64,000 nucleotides of DNA from an uncultured Collinsella sp. (GTDB lineage: Bacteria > Actinomycetota > Coriobacteriia > Coriobacteriales > Coriobacteriaceae): assembly GCA_934630735.1 (NCBI GenBank), contig CAKTWK010000003.1, forward strand, positions 33,874 to 97,873, in the 5' to 3' direction. A model generated the notes under the pieces. The model was given only the letters and a program-made list of their open reading frames with translations. It had not been told where the DNA came from and did no database searches. This document shows, one piece after another, positions 9,365-19,044 of the stretch. Position 1 is the stretch's first letter; each line of letters begins with the position of its first letter. Both the position numbers and the translations under genes were made by a program.

Positions 9365-9578
9365 ACTGTCTCCCACTCTGCCCGAAAAGCTCGGGCGCAT
9401 AGCATACATTCGTTCAATATCGTGCCATAGAACAGTTGCGAGTGGGTTACGAATCTACACGTTCACTTTATCTAGGTAAAGTAAAGGACGAACCCAGCGT
9501 GGGCCGGCAGATTTTGTGCAAGAGCGTCCCTTTCGACTAGTCATTTAAGAACGTCCCCAATGACTACCCAATGACTAC
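9365..9578. other. Upstream region of the hydratase gene
   Basis: No gene seen. It holds the hydratase promoter region, the ACTTTA palindrome at 9465-9482, and at about 9538-9567 a small inverted repeat TAGTCATT/AATGACTA that also flanks the copy of the 3' element near pyrE (about 50092-50120). Confidence 0.6.
9465..9482 (-). promoter_or_regulatory. Palindrome upstream of the hydratase gene
   Basis: ACTTTATCTAGGTAAAGT, 6-bp arms around a 6-base centre, about 100 bases before the start codon. A plausible operator; regulator unknown. Confidence 0.4.
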
Positions 9579-9740
9579 CGATGTTTTGGCGCAGACAGCG
9601 AAAGCCCGCCAGAGCGAGCAAGGTGACGTGAAAGAGGAGGGAAGCGTACTTCGGTACGCGACCGACGATTGAACGTCAGATTGCCGCTCTGGCGGGCTTG
9701 CAGCGTCGAGCCGTTACGCGGTTTGCTAAAACCGCGTAAC
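9579..9740 (-). repeat. Structured 3' element, copy 1 (after hspR)
   Basis: Read on the minus strand it begins at the hspR stop codon with a hairpin (GTTACGCGGTTT and complement), then GCTCGACGCTG, then a long stem (CCCGCCAGAGCG with CGCTCTGGCGGG) enclosing GACGT/ACGTC and a GCGTAC-TTCG-type hairpin, and ends AAAACATCGG. Two more copies follow a lipoprotein gene (41222-41481) and pyrE (50158-50322). The stems vary in sequence between copies while staying paired. Confidence 0.8.
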
Positions 9741-10156
9741 TACAAATCTCCGCCGGCGCCCAGTAGTTTGCGCATGACCTGTTCGGGGTTGACCGAGCCG
9801 TCGCGCGGGGCCAGGGCGGTGATCTTCTTCTGCATCTTATACTCGTGCAACTCGTCCTCGAGCTGGCGCACGCGGGCGCGGAGCTTCTCGTTCTCGCGGT
9901 CGCGCTCCTCGGCACGCTCCTTCATATCGAGGATGCGCACCACGCCGGCAAGGTTGATGCCCTCGTCGGTCAGTTGGTTGATGAGTTCCAGACGCTCGAT
10001 ATCGGCACGCGAATACAGGCGCGTGTTACCGCCCGAGCGCTGAGGATTCACCAGGCCCTTGGACTCGTAGACGCGCAGAGTCTGCGGGTGCATGCCGGTC
10101 AGCTCGGCCGCCACGCTGATCATGTACAGCGGTTTGTTCCTATTGTCCTCGGCCAT
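9740..10156 (-). CDS. hspR: Heat-shock repressor HspR (MerR family)
   Basis: 138 residues. MerR-type winged-helix regulator: HTH MISVAAELTGMHPQTLRVYESKGL at the N-terminus, the conserved NTRLYS wing, then a coiled coil (about 75-110) for dimerisation. HspR represses chaperone genes with DnaK as co-repressor. It is the last gene of dnaK-grpE-dnaJ-hspR, the standard actinobacterial order, 72 bases after dnaJ. An AGGGG site precedes the ATG. The stop codon overlaps the first base of the structured 3' element. Expected targets here are the inverted repeats at 4930-4956 and 14149-14175. Confidence 0.93.
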   Translation of the reverse strand: MAEDNRNKPLYMISVAAELTGMHPQTLRVYESKGLVNPQRSGGNTRLYSRADIERLELINQLTDEGINLAGVVRILDMKERAEERDRENEKLRARVRQLEDELHEYKMQKKITALAPRDGSVNPEQVMRKLLGAGGDL

Positions 10157-10228
10157 GCTACCTGACCCCTTTCCGTCTCGTTATCGTCCATCATAAGCCC
10201 GCGGGCGTGGGCGTGCGCCGCGACCGCC

Positions 10229-11194
10229 CTAGTACGTCGCCTTGTAACGGTTGACCTTCTCGCGATAATCGCGCGTGTCGGCCTCGCGCAGCTTGGTCAT
10301 GGCATCGCGCTCATCGTCGGACAGGCTCGTGGGGACCTGCACCTTGATCTCGACGAGCAGCGCGCCCGTACGACCACGGTGCTTAACGTCGGGCGCGCCC
10401 ATCTCCTTAAAGCGGAACTTCTTGCCCGTCTGGGTGCCAGCGGGCACCTTCAGACGAACCGTCGCGCCGCCGGGCGTGGGCACATCCACCGTGCAGCCGA
10501 GCGCCGCCTCGTAGACCGAGACCGGCACCTCCATGGTCACATCGGCACCCTTGCGCTTAAACAGCGGATGCTCCTCCACATGCGTGGTCACGACCAGGTC
10601 GCCGCGCTCGCCTCCGGCAACGCCGTACTCGCCGCGGCGCTTGTAACGCAATTTGCCGCCGTCGACCGCGCCCGCGGGCACCGAGACCGTAATGGTCTGC
10701 TGCTCGCCCGTCGAGGGAATGCGATAGGTGACCTTGTGCGTCACGCCGCGAAACGCGTCCTCGGCCGTTACGTCGACAGTCAGCGACAGGTCGCCGCCCT
10801 TGCGCGCGCGGTTGCGGCCCGCGCCCGCACCGGCAGCGCCCGCGGCCCCGGCAAAGCCCGAGCCCCAATCGCTGCCCCAGGCGCCGTTGCCGCTAAAGAT
10901 GCTGTCGAAGATGTCGCCCCAGCCGCTGGCGCCCGCGCCGGCACCGTAGCCGCCGCCATACGCGCCGCCTGCGCCCGGCATGCCGCCAAACATGAGCATC
11001 TGGTCGTACTCTTTGCGCTTCTTCTCGTCCGAAAGCGTCTCGTAGGCCTCGCTAATCTCCTTGAACTTGGCCTCGTCGCCGCCGGCATCGGGGTGATATT
11101 TTTGCGCGAGCTTGCGAAACGCGCTCTTGATCTCTTTGTCGGAGGCGCTCTTGGATACGCCCAGGATGTCATAGAAGGTTTTGCCTGCAGCCAT
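10229..11194 (-). CDS. dnaJ: Co-chaperone DnaJ without zinc finger (CbpA/DnaJ2 type)
   Basis: 321 residues. The J-domain (1-70) with the HPD tripeptide (YHPDAGG) stimulates DnaK ATPase. A long Gly-rich region (about 72-130) follows, then the two beta-barrel substrate-binding domains CTD-I/II (about 135-300). The four CxxCxGxG zinc repeats of classical DnaJ are absent: the sequence passes straight from the Gly-rich linker to CTD-I. It is therefore a type-B J-protein placed in the main chaperone operon. The ATG follows GGAGAGGAG. A hairpin with a short T-run lies between grpE and dnaJ and may lower its expression relative to dnaK-grpE. Confidence 0.92.
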   Translation of the reverse strand: MAAGKTFYDILGVSKSASDKEIKSAFRKLAQKYHPDAGGDEAKFKEISEAYETLSDEKKRKEYDQMLMFGGMPGAGGAYGGGYGAGAGASGWGDIFDSIFSGNGAWGSDWGSGFAGAAGAAGAGAGRNRARKGGDLSLTVDVTAEDAFRGVTHKVTYRIPSTGEQQTITVSVPAGAVDGGKLRYKRRGEYGVAGGERGDLVVTTHVEEHPLFKRKGADVTMEVPVSVYEAALGCTVDVPTPGGATVRLKVPAGTQTGKKFRFKEMGAPDVKHRGRTGALLVEIKVQVPTSLSDDERDAMTKLREADTRDYREKVNRYKATY

Positions 11195-11263
11195 CGTAGC
11201 TCCTCTCCTGTTTCATCCGCCGCCCAGCGGGCGGCGGCTCATGCTTTCATATGGCACTAGGCC

Positions 11264-11297
11264 AGAAAGGGCCCCGGGTGTTGCCCCGGGGCCCTTC
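11264..11297 (-). terminator. Intercistronic terminator/attenuator between grpE and dnaJ
   Basis: On the minus strand GGGCCCCGGG and its complement form a 10-bp GC stem followed by TTTCT, directly after the grpE stop codon. Confidence 0.6.
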
Positions 11298-11301
11298 TCA
11301 A

Positions 11302-12144
11302 TTACTCCTCGGTGCTCTCAGCCGTATCGGCCGCAGCATCCTCGGGCGCCGCTTCGGGCTCCGGTGCGGGGCGCTTCTCGCCACCGTAGGTCACCGTCAC
11401 CATCGCGGAGCGCAGGATGCGGTCCGCCATGCGGTAGCCCTTCTGGTACACGTCGTTGACGGTCTCGTCGTACTGCGATGCGTCCTCGACACGCCCCACG
11501 GCCTGGTGCTCGAGCGGATCGAACGCCTCGCCCTTGGGGTCGATGGGCTCAACGCCCTCGTGCGCAAACACATCGAGCAGCTTGGCATGCACCGCGTCAA
11601 CGCCATCGACGAACTGCTTAAAGTCGTCGGAAAGCTCCTGGCTACGGGCATGGTCGATTGCACGCTCGATATCGTCAACCACCGGCAACAGCGCGGTGAC
11701 GAGCTTCTCGGTCGCGCGCTCGCGCTCGGCGATACGCTCGCTAGCGGTGCGGCGACGGAAGTTCTCCCAGTCGGCCTGCAGACGGGCGGTACGCTCGGTG
11801 GCGTCCTTTGCCTTGTCCTCGGCGGCCTTCTGGGCCTCTGCCGCAGCATCGAGCTCGCTGCGCACGTCGGCAAGCTCCTTTTGGGCCTGCTCGAACTTGA
11901 GCTTAAAGTCGTTGTCGGCGGCTTCCTCACCGGCGCGGATAGCGGCTTCCACCATCTCGTCCTCGGTCATCGTCGCCTCCTTGTTGGAATCCTCTACCTG
12001 GTTCTCGGCAGCCTCGGCGGCCTCGGCCTCGTTGGCCTCGGCAACGCCTGCGGCCTCTACGGGAATCTTCACGTCCTTCTCCTCAGAGTCAACGGGGGCG
12101 GCGCCAGCGGCGGCCGCCTCCGTGCGAGCTTTACGGGCGGACAT
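11302..12144 (-). CDS. grpE: Nucleotide-exchange factor GrpE
   Basis: 280 residues from an ATG two bases after the dnaK stop. GrpE dimers release ADP from DnaK. The conserved part is the long helix (about 80-150) and the beta domain ending in the GrpE signature (PLEHQAVGRVED to YRMADRILRSAMVTV). Residues 1-58 are acidic low complexity, and the C-terminus is also acidic. An internal ATG at 11970 (residue 59, MTEDEMVE) is preceded by a perfect AAGGAGG at ideal distance, giving a 222-residue protein. That may be the main start or a second product. Confidence 0.95.
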   Translation of the reverse strand: MSARKARTEAAAAGAAPVDSEEKDVKIPVEAAGVAEANEAEAAEAAENQVEDSNKEATMTEDEMVEAAIRAGEEAADNDFKLKFEQAQKELADVRSELDAAAEAQKAAEDKAKDATERTARLQADWENFRRRTASERIAERERATEKLVTALLPVVDDIERAIDHARSQELSDDFKQFVDGVDAVHAKLLDVFAHEGVEPIDPKGEAFDPLEHQAVGRVEDASQYDETVNDVYQKGYRMADRILRSAMVTVTYGGEKRPAPEPEAAPEDAAADTAESTEE

Positions 12145-12146
12145 GA

Positions 12147-14039
<1,893 letters not shown>

Positions 14040-14148
14040 TAGAAATTCCCTCTCTCTTTTGCGTTCGCGCCGCCTCGACGGTCTGTCGCGCGGCGCTTCG
14101 GCTTGTCTTTCAGGATGTAGTGTATCCCCTTATGGGCCGGAATATACA

Positions 14149-14175
14149 AAATCTAAGTCAATTCATATAAGATTT
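14149..14175 (-). promoter_or_regulatory. Candidate HspR operator at dnaK
   Basis: AAATCTAAGT then ATATAAGATTT, same spacing and arms as 4930-4956 at clpB. A TTGACT and a TATATT hexamer on the minus strand overlap or abut it, so a bound protein would block RNA polymerase. Confidence 0.6.
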
Positions 14176-14312
14176 CTTATCTCTGAGAGTTTAGGTTCTC
14201 AAATGCGCAGGTAGATGCACTGTTTGAGTTCTCGGCAGATCTATTGAGATCTATGTAGAGATGGCTGAGGTTTGGGCTTGGGAGCGCACATGGCGGCCCC
14301 GGGCTTCCCTGG

Positions 14313-14358
14313 GGAAAGTTCGACCCGTTTCTCGGCAAAATAACGGGATGCGCTTTCC
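14313..14358. repeat. GGAAAGCGCATCCCG inverted repeat, degenerate copy
   Basis: Outer arms of about 17 bp (right arm AACGGGATGCGCTTTCC) with several mismatches. A better copy lies at 40962-41008. Confidence 0.55.
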
Positions 14359-14493
14359 GCAAGCACGCTCAATCGCCCTATATTTCAAGTCACCTGTAGC
14401 TAACATTTGCGCAGCTCAACGGCCTCACCTGCATGTTTTTTAGTAAGCCGTGGCATACTCGGCGAACGGTATGAAGATGCCGGTCAGAGGGTA

Positions 14494-14521
14494 TTGCAAA
14501 CGGTCGCTCCCGTGGTATGTT
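14494..14521 (+). promoter_or_regulatory. Putative ferredoxin promoter
   Basis: TTGCAA, 16 bases, TATGTT, about 60 bases upstream of the ferredoxin ATG. A reasonable sigma-70-type match. Confidence 0.5.
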
Positions 14522-14582
14522 TTTGCCCGAATCAAACCGACGCGCATCGCCTGTAGCGTCGGTCAACAGAGAGGAAACTACC

Positions 14583-14768
14583 ATGGCTCATCCCGTAATT
14601 GATGCCGACGAGTGCATCGCTTGTGGCGTTTGCGTCGACTCCTGCCCCGCTGGCGTTCTGGAGCTTCAGGACGTCGCTACCGTCGCTGACGAGGATTCCT
14701 GCGTCGCCTGTGGCGCTTGCCAGGACGCTTGCCCCGCCGGCGCGATCACCGAGATCGTCGAGGAGTAA
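14583..14768 (+). CDS. 2[4Fe-4S] ferredoxin
   Basis: 61 residues, a typical clostridial-type ferredoxin for low-potential electron transfer in the cytosol. It has two CxxCxxCxxxCP motifs (CIACGVCVDSCP and CVACGACQDACP), each cluster taking three cysteines from one motif and one from the other. The ATG follows GAGAGGAAA; the longer in-frame start at 14517 has no support. It is monocistronic with its own promoter and a strong terminator. Likely partners in an anaerobe (pyruvate:ferredoxin oxidoreductase, hydrogenase) are not in the window. Confidence 0.95.
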   Translation: MAHPVIDADECIACGVCVDSCPAGVLELQDVATVADEDSCVACGACQDACPAGAITEIVEE

Positions 14769-14807
14769 CAGCTCCCCCACCTGCACACTCAAAAGTACAC
14801 CGTGCAC

Positions 14808-14849
14808 AAAAAGGAGGCCTCCGCATCGCCGCGGAGGCCTCCTTTTGTT
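14808..14849. terminator. Bidirectional terminator between ferredoxin and niaR
   Basis: A perfect 15-bp stem (AAAGGAGGCCTCCGC and its complement) with A-run before and T-run after, so it works for both convergent genes. Confidence 0.9.
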
Positions 14850-14887
14850 TGTATAGGCAGCTAATTGGGGACAGGGCTACCTTGCCA

Positions 14888-14952
14888 GTTGCGGTGGAAT
14901 AGTTCCCGATTCATTGCTTAGGTGCCGATTTTAGGAACTATTTCACCGCAAC
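14888..14952. repeat. Inverted repeat, GTTGCGGTGAAATAG family, copy 2
   Basis: Outer arms GTTGCGGTGGAATAGTTCC and complement, with a 27-base loop. Same family as 1803-1867, again next to a gene end (niaR stop at 14972). Confidence 0.75.
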
Positions 14953-14971
14953 TTATAAAGACAGTATCGGG

Positions 14972-15517
14972 CTAGGACAAATCATCCTCGTAGGGCATCA
15001 GGTCTGCCAGATAGCCTTTCTCCTTGAGTATGGCCTCGATCTCGTCGAGGGTTTGCTCGTCATCTGCCGCAATGCGATGGAAGTGATAGCCACTCGTCAC
15101 CGTTAATAGCGGAAAGCTCTTGCCACTCTCGATATCGTGTAGGTAGCGCTCGACGTCGCGACGATTGCGGATGTCCAGGTCGGCTGTGATCTTACCGTAC
15201 ACGCGGTGGTTGACGATCACGTTGAGCACGGCGCCGCCCGCGTCGACGATGCTCGTGAGCTCATCGCCCGCCTGCTCCACGCCGTGGCGTACCTTGACCA
15301 GACGCGTGGGCACAGCCGGGCTGCTCGCTGCCTCCTGTAGCACATAGCCGCGATTGGTGGCGACAATATCGTGCCCGTCGGCGCGCAGCAGGGCGATGTC
15401 CTGCACCACAACCTGACGGCTCACGCCCACCTCGCGGGCAAGCGCACTGCCCGAGACAGGATCTTTGACTTCCTCGAGCACGGCCATGATGGAACGGCGA
15501 CGCTCGCGGGCGTCCAT
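14972..15517 (-). CDS. niaR: NAD biosynthesis repressor NiaR
   Basis: 181 residues. N-terminal winged HTH (about 8-58: SGSALAREVGVSRQVVVQDI) and a C-terminal 3H ligand domain with conserved histidines (VRHGVEQ, VNHRVYG, YLHDIES, YHFHRI). NiaR proteins repress NAD synthesis and niacin uptake genes when nicotinic acid is bound. It is the last gene of nadA-nadB-nadC-niaR; its ATG overlaps the nadC stop (TAATG), so it is translationally coupled and would be autoregulated with the operon. The probable target is the 44-bp palindrome in the nadA promoter (18881-18924). Confidence 0.92.
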   Translation of the reverse strand: MDARERRRSIMAVLEEVKDPVSGSALAREVGVSRQVVVQDIALLRADGHDIVATNRGYVLQEAASSPAVPTRLVKVRHGVEQAGDELTSIVDAGGAVLNVIVNHRVYGKITADLDIRNRRDVERYLHDIESGKSFPLLTVTSGYHFHRIAADDEQTLDEIEAILKEKGYLADLMPYEDDLS

Positions 15518-16377
15518 TATTTACCGTCCAGTAGACGCAGGTGCTTAAGCGAGAGGTCGAGGATCGGCGCAGAGTGCGTCAGAGCGCCCGAACTAATATA
15601 GTCAACACCCAGGTCGGCCAGGGCGCGAATGTTGTCGGCGTCTACGTTGCCCGAGCACTCGGTCTTGGCACGACCGGCGATAAGCTCAATCGCAGTAGCC
15701 ATGTCATCGTGGGTCATGTTGTCGAACATGATGATGTCGGCACCGGCCTCCACGGCCTCGCGTACCATGTCCAGGTTCTCGCACTCAATCTCGACCGTCG
15801 TGGTAAACGACGCATGGGCGCGCGCCATCTCAATCGCGCGCGCCACGCCACCGGCGGCGTCGATGTGGTTGTCCTTGAGCATGACAGCCGTCGACAGGTT
15901 ATAGCGGTGGTTGCTGCCACCGCCGATCTCGACTGCGGCCTTCTCGAAGACACGCATGCCCGGCGTGGTCTTGCGCGTGTCGACAAGCACGGTCTTGGTA
16001 CCCTCGAGCGCAGCCGCCATCCGATGCGTGTAAGTAGCGATGCCGCTCATGCGCTGCAGGTAGTTGAGCGCCACGCGCTCGCCCGAAAGCAGCACGCGCG
16101 CGTCGCCGCGCACCTGGCCCACGTGATCGCCGGCGTGCACCTCGTCGCCATCCGAGACATCGAACAACACGGAGCTCTGCGGATCCAGCAGCTCAAAGGT
16201 GCGGGCGAATACGTCCAGGCCGGCGATAATGCCATCGGCCTTGGCGATGAGCTCAACGGTAGCGGGGCGCGCCGTGGGGCACACGCTCGCCGTACTCACG
16301 TCCTCAAACGTGATGTCCTCGCGCAGAGCCTGCAAAATCAGATCATCGACGACGAGCTTCATGGTAATGGGATTCAT
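15517..16377 (-). CDS. nadC: Quinolinate phosphoribosyltransferase (carboxylating) NadC
   Basis: 286 residues. Converts quinolinate plus PRPP to nicotinate mononucleotide, CO2 and pyrophosphate, the third step of de novo NAD synthesis. Typical QPRTase features: N-terminal alpha/beta sandwich, then an alpha/beta barrel with LNYLQRMSGIAT, the DTRKTTPGMR motif, the GGGSNHRYNLS active-site loop and a Lys/Glu-rich barrel end (VEIECENLD, IMFDNM). It starts 3 bases downstream of the nadB stop and overlaps niaR by one base. Confidence 0.97.
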   Translation of the reverse strand: MNPITMKLVVDDLILQALREDITFEDVSTASVCPTARPATVELIAKADGIIAGLDVFARTFELLDPQSSVLFDVSDGDEVHAGDHVGQVRGDARVLLSGERVALNYLQRMSGIATYTHRMAAALEGTKTVLVDTRKTTPGMRVFEKAAVEIGGGSNHRYNLSTAVMLKDNHIDAAGGVARAIEMARAHASFTTTVEIECENLDMVREAVEAGADIIMFDNMTHDDMATAIELIAGRAKTECSGNVDADNIRALADLGVDYISSGALTHSAPILDLSLKHLRLLDGK

Positions 16378-16380
16378 GGT

Positions 16381-17757
16381 CTACTCCTCCACGGCCTGCG
16401 TGCCGGCGGCACGGGCCAAATCATCGATTGCAAGGGTATCGGCACTCAGGGCGCGGTGACGCCCGTCAAGCGCGGGCTCACCGGCCTGCTCCACGGCCAG
16501 CGACTCGCCGGTGCGCATGTACCACGCGGCACGGCGGCCCCAAACCAGAGACTCGAGCAGGCTGTTAGAAGCCAGGCGGTTCTTTCCGTGCACGCCATTG
16601 CAGGCCGTCTCGCCGGCGGCGTAGAGTTCGGGCATCGAAGTGCGGCCGTCCTTGTCGACCCATACGCCGCCCATAAAGTAGTGCTGCGTGGGTGTGACGG
16701 GAATGGGCTCGTCCAAGATGTCGCGGCCGTCCTCCAGGCAGCGTGCGCGGATATTGGCAAAGTGCCCGGTCACCACGTCGCGCTCGACGGGAGCAAAGCT
16801 CAGCCACTCGTGCTCGGTGCCGTCCTGCTTCATCTGCTCGCGAATAGCGGCGGCGACCACATCGCGCGGCTGAAGCTCATCGGTAAAGCGCTCGCCGGCG
16901 GCGTTGAGCAAAATCGCGCCCTCGCCGCGGCAGCTTTCGCTGATCAGGAAGGTGCGGCCCGGCTGCGGCGAGAACAGGCCCGTGGGGTGGATCTGCACGT
17001 AGTCCAAGTGCTCCATCGTGATGCCGTGCCCCTGCGCGATGTAGCAGGCGTCACCGGTGAGCTGCGGGTAGTTGGTCGAGTGGTCGTACACGCCACCAAT
17101 GCCGCCCGTCGCCCACAGCGTGTGGCGGGCATGGATCTTAAACAGCTTACCGGCATGCACGTCCTCAGCGGCATTTGCCAGCTCGTCGGCGGGGCGAGCT
17201 GAATCGTCCTCATCCACGGCAACGGCGACGACGCCGGTGCACACCGTGGCGCCATCGCGCTCGACGGTCAGGATGTCGGTCATGGCCACGTGTTCGAGAA
17301 TCTGCACGTTGTCCAGTTTGCGGACAGCCTGGAGCAGTTTGGTCGTAATCTCCTTGCCCGTAATATCGGCGTGGAAGGCGATGCGTGGGCGGCTGTGCGC
17401 GCCCTCGCGGGTAAAGTCGAGGCTGCCGTCAGCCTTGCGCTCAAAGTCCACGCCCATGGCCAGCAGGTCGTTGATGACCGAACGGCTCGAGCGAATCATG
17501 ATGTCAACACTCTCGCGGCGGTTCTCGTAATGGCCGGCGTGCATGGTGTCCTCAAAGAAGGCATCGTAGTCAGAACCCTCGGGCAGCACGCAGATGCCGC
17601 CCTGCGCGAGCATCGAATCGCACTCATCGACGGCGCCCTTGGAGAGCATGATCACGCGCGTGCTCGTCGGCAGATTGAGAGCCGCATACAGGCCTGCCAC
17701 GCCGCAACCGGCAATGACGACGTCACATTCCATATCGGGGTATTGTTTGGTTTCCAC
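16381..17757 (-). CDS. nadB: L-aspartate oxidase NadB
   Basis: 458 residues from a GTG (VETKQYPDMECDVVIAG) that follows GGGAGAGG; the longer frame to 17802 would start inside the nadA-nadB hairpin. FAD flavoprotein oxidising L-aspartate to iminoaspartate, which NadA uses. It has the dinucleotide fold GCGVAGLYAAL, the succinate-dehydrogenase-like SMLAQGGI and the active-site region HPTGLF with RGEGAILLN. It is somewhat shorter than E. coli NadB (540), missing much of the C-terminal helical domain, as in several Gram-positives. In anaerobes fumarate is the likely electron acceptor. Second gene of the operon. Confidence 0.95.
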   Translation of the reverse strand: METKQYPDMECDVVIAGCGVAGLYAALNLPTSTRVIMLSKGAVDECDSMLAQGGICVLPEGSDYDAFFEDTMHAGHYENRRESVDIMIRSSRSVINDLLAMGVDFERKADGSLDFTREGAHSRPRIAFHADITGKEITTKLLQAVRKLDNVQILEHVAMTDILTVERDGATVCTGVVAVAVDEDDSARPADELANAAEDVHAGKLFKIHARHTLWATGGIGGVYDHSTNYPQLTGDACYIAQGHGITMEHLDYVQIHPTGLFSPQPGRTFLISESCRGEGAILLNAAGERFTDELQPRDVVAAAIREQMKQDGTEHEWLSFAPVERDVVTGHFANIRARCLEDGRDILDEPIPVTPTQHYFMGGVWVDKDGRTSMPELYAAGETACNGVHGKNRLASNSLLESLVWGRRAAWYMRTGESLAVEQAGEPALDGRHRALSADTLAIDDLARAAGTQAVEE

Positions 17758-17771
17758 AGGAATCCTCTCCC

Positions 17772-17815
17772 TTGTAATGTGGCATAAGGGACCGTCCCTC
17801 ATGCCGCATTGTTCT
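17772..17815. repeat. nadA-nadB intercistronic hairpin
   Basis: Imperfect arms AATGTGGCATAAGGGA and TCCCTCATGCCGCATT, in the gap between nadA and nadB. There is no T-run; it may tune expression of nadB or be a small repetitive palindrome. Confidence 0.6.
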
Positions 17816-18839
17816 AGCGCGCTGCGTACTCGAGCATGCGGTCGAGCGTGAGCTTGGCCTGATCGGCAGCCTCGTCCGACACGCCAATCTGCACCTCGCC
17901 CTCGCCCGTCTCCAGGCAGTGCACGAGCTTTTCGAGCGTGATGAGATCCATGTTGACGCAGGTGGGCTGCACCGCAGGGAAGTAGAACTTCTTGCCGGTG
18001 CCCTGGCAGCGGCGCTCAAGCTCGTAGAGCACGCCGCGGACCGTCACGATGATGAACTCGCTCGCGTCCGACTCCTCGGCATACTTGATGATGCCGGCAG
18101 TGGAGCCGATGTAGTCGGCCTCGGCCAGGACGTCGGCCTTGCACTCGGGGTGCGCCAGCACGAGTGCGTCGGGGTGCGCCTCCTGCGCGTCGACGATCTG
18201 CTCGACGGTGATGATGTGATGACGCGGGCAGTAGCCGTTGTTGAGGATGACGTGCTTTTGGGGCACCTGCTCAGCCACAAAGCGGCCCAGGTTCTGGTCG
18301 GGAATGAACAAGATGTGCTGCTGCGGCAGCTCGGAGACGATCTTGACGGCGTTGGAGCTGGTGACGCACACGTCACTCCAGCTCTTGATCTCAACCGTCG
18401 AGTTGACGTAGCAGACGACAGCTAGGTCGTCGCCATACTCGGCGCGCGCCGCGTCGACCGTCTCGCGCTTGACCATGTGCGCCATGGGACAGTCCGCGCC
18501 CGGCTCGGGCAGCAGCACAGTCTTGGTGGGATTGAGCAGCTTGGCGCTCTCGCCCATAAACTCCACGCCGCACAGCACGATAGTCTGCTGCGGCAGGCTC
18601 TTGGCGAGCTTTGCCAGGTAGAAGCTGTCGCCGACGAAATCGGCAACGGCTTGGACCTCAGGCGCCACATAGTAGTGCGCCAGGATCACCGCGTCACGTT
18701 GGGTTTTTAGTTGCTGAATGGCCTCGACGAGCTCTGCGGGCACCAGTGCCGCGCGCTCCGTTGCCGTCGTTGCCGATGCCAGGCCGGCCGCGATATCGCG
18801 TGCAAGCTCCGACGCATCCATGTTCGCGCTCTGTGCCAT
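17814..18839 (-). CDS. nadA: Quinolinate synthase NadA
   Basis: 341 residues. Condenses iminoaspartate with dihydroxyacetone phosphate to quinolinate on an oxygen-sensitive [4Fe-4S] cluster. Three-fold repeated NadA architecture with likely cluster cysteines in VLCGVEFMGE, HPECKAD and VQPTCVNM, the catalytic HYY (AVILAHYYV) and NSTVEIK. The ATG at 18839 follows GAGAGGGG; a TTG codon just upstream is not needed. First gene of the nadABC-niaR operon, with its promoter and operator at 18875-18924. Confidence 0.97.
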   Translation of the reverse strand: MAQSANMDASELARDIAAGLASATTATERAALVPAELVEAIQQLKTQRDAVILAHYYVAPEVQAVADFVGDSFYLAKLAKSLPQQTIVLCGVEFMGESAKLLNPTKTVLLPEPGADCPMAHMVKRETVDAARAEYGDDLAVVCYVNSTVEIKSWSDVCVTSSNAVKIVSELPQQHILFIPDQNLGRFVAEQVPQKHVILNNGYCPRHHIITVEQIVDAQEAHPDALVLAHPECKADVLAEADYIGSTAGIIKYAEESDASEFIIVTVRGVLYELERRCQGTGKKFYFPAVQPTCVNMDLITLEKLVHCLETGEGEVQIGVSDEAADQAKLTLDRMLEYAAR

Positions 18840-18874
18840 CAAGGCCCCTCTCTTTTGGCGAATCTTGGGGCTTT

Positions 18875-18924
18875 AGTATGACACCTGGCTTTACAGCTGA
18901 CAAGACAGCTGTAAAGCCAGGTGT
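18875..18924 (-). promoter_or_regulatory. nadA promoter with probable NiaR operator
   Basis: On the minus strand TTGTCA (18898-18903), 17 bases, then CATACT (18875-18880). The -35 box sits in the centre of a perfect palindrome (18881-18899 with 18906-18924, arm ACACCTGGCTTTACAGCTG). A repressor on this site would block the promoter. Assignment to NiaR follows from niaR being in the operon. Confidence 0.75.
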
Positions 18925-18949
18925 AAAGTTGGAATAAAGATTCAATCTT

Positions 18950-19006
18950 GGGGCGGGTCCATTTTCGAACTGGCAAGCTGAGGATAGTCGAAAATGGACC
19001 CGCCCC
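18950..19006. repeat. GGGGCGGGTCCATTTTCGA inverted repeat
   Basis: A perfect 19-bp-arm palindrome with a 19-base spacer, upstream of the nadA promoter. Only copy seen in the window. Confidence 0.8.
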
Positions 19007-19044
19007 ATGATTCGAGCGGCCCGTTTTGTCCTGAACCAAGGGGC

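Larger units (their letters stand above)
14040..14582. other. dnaK/ferredoxin divergent intergenic region
   Basis: 543 bases without a credible gene. It contains the dnaK leader and operator, a degenerate GGAAAGCGCATCCCG inverted repeat (14313-14358), and the ferredoxin promoter (14494-14521). Confidence 0.7.

Noticed and set aside
14040-14582. CIRCE (HrcA) element near dnaK
   Set aside because: The TTAGCACTC-N9-GAGTGCTAA pattern is not present; the inverted repeat found is different.
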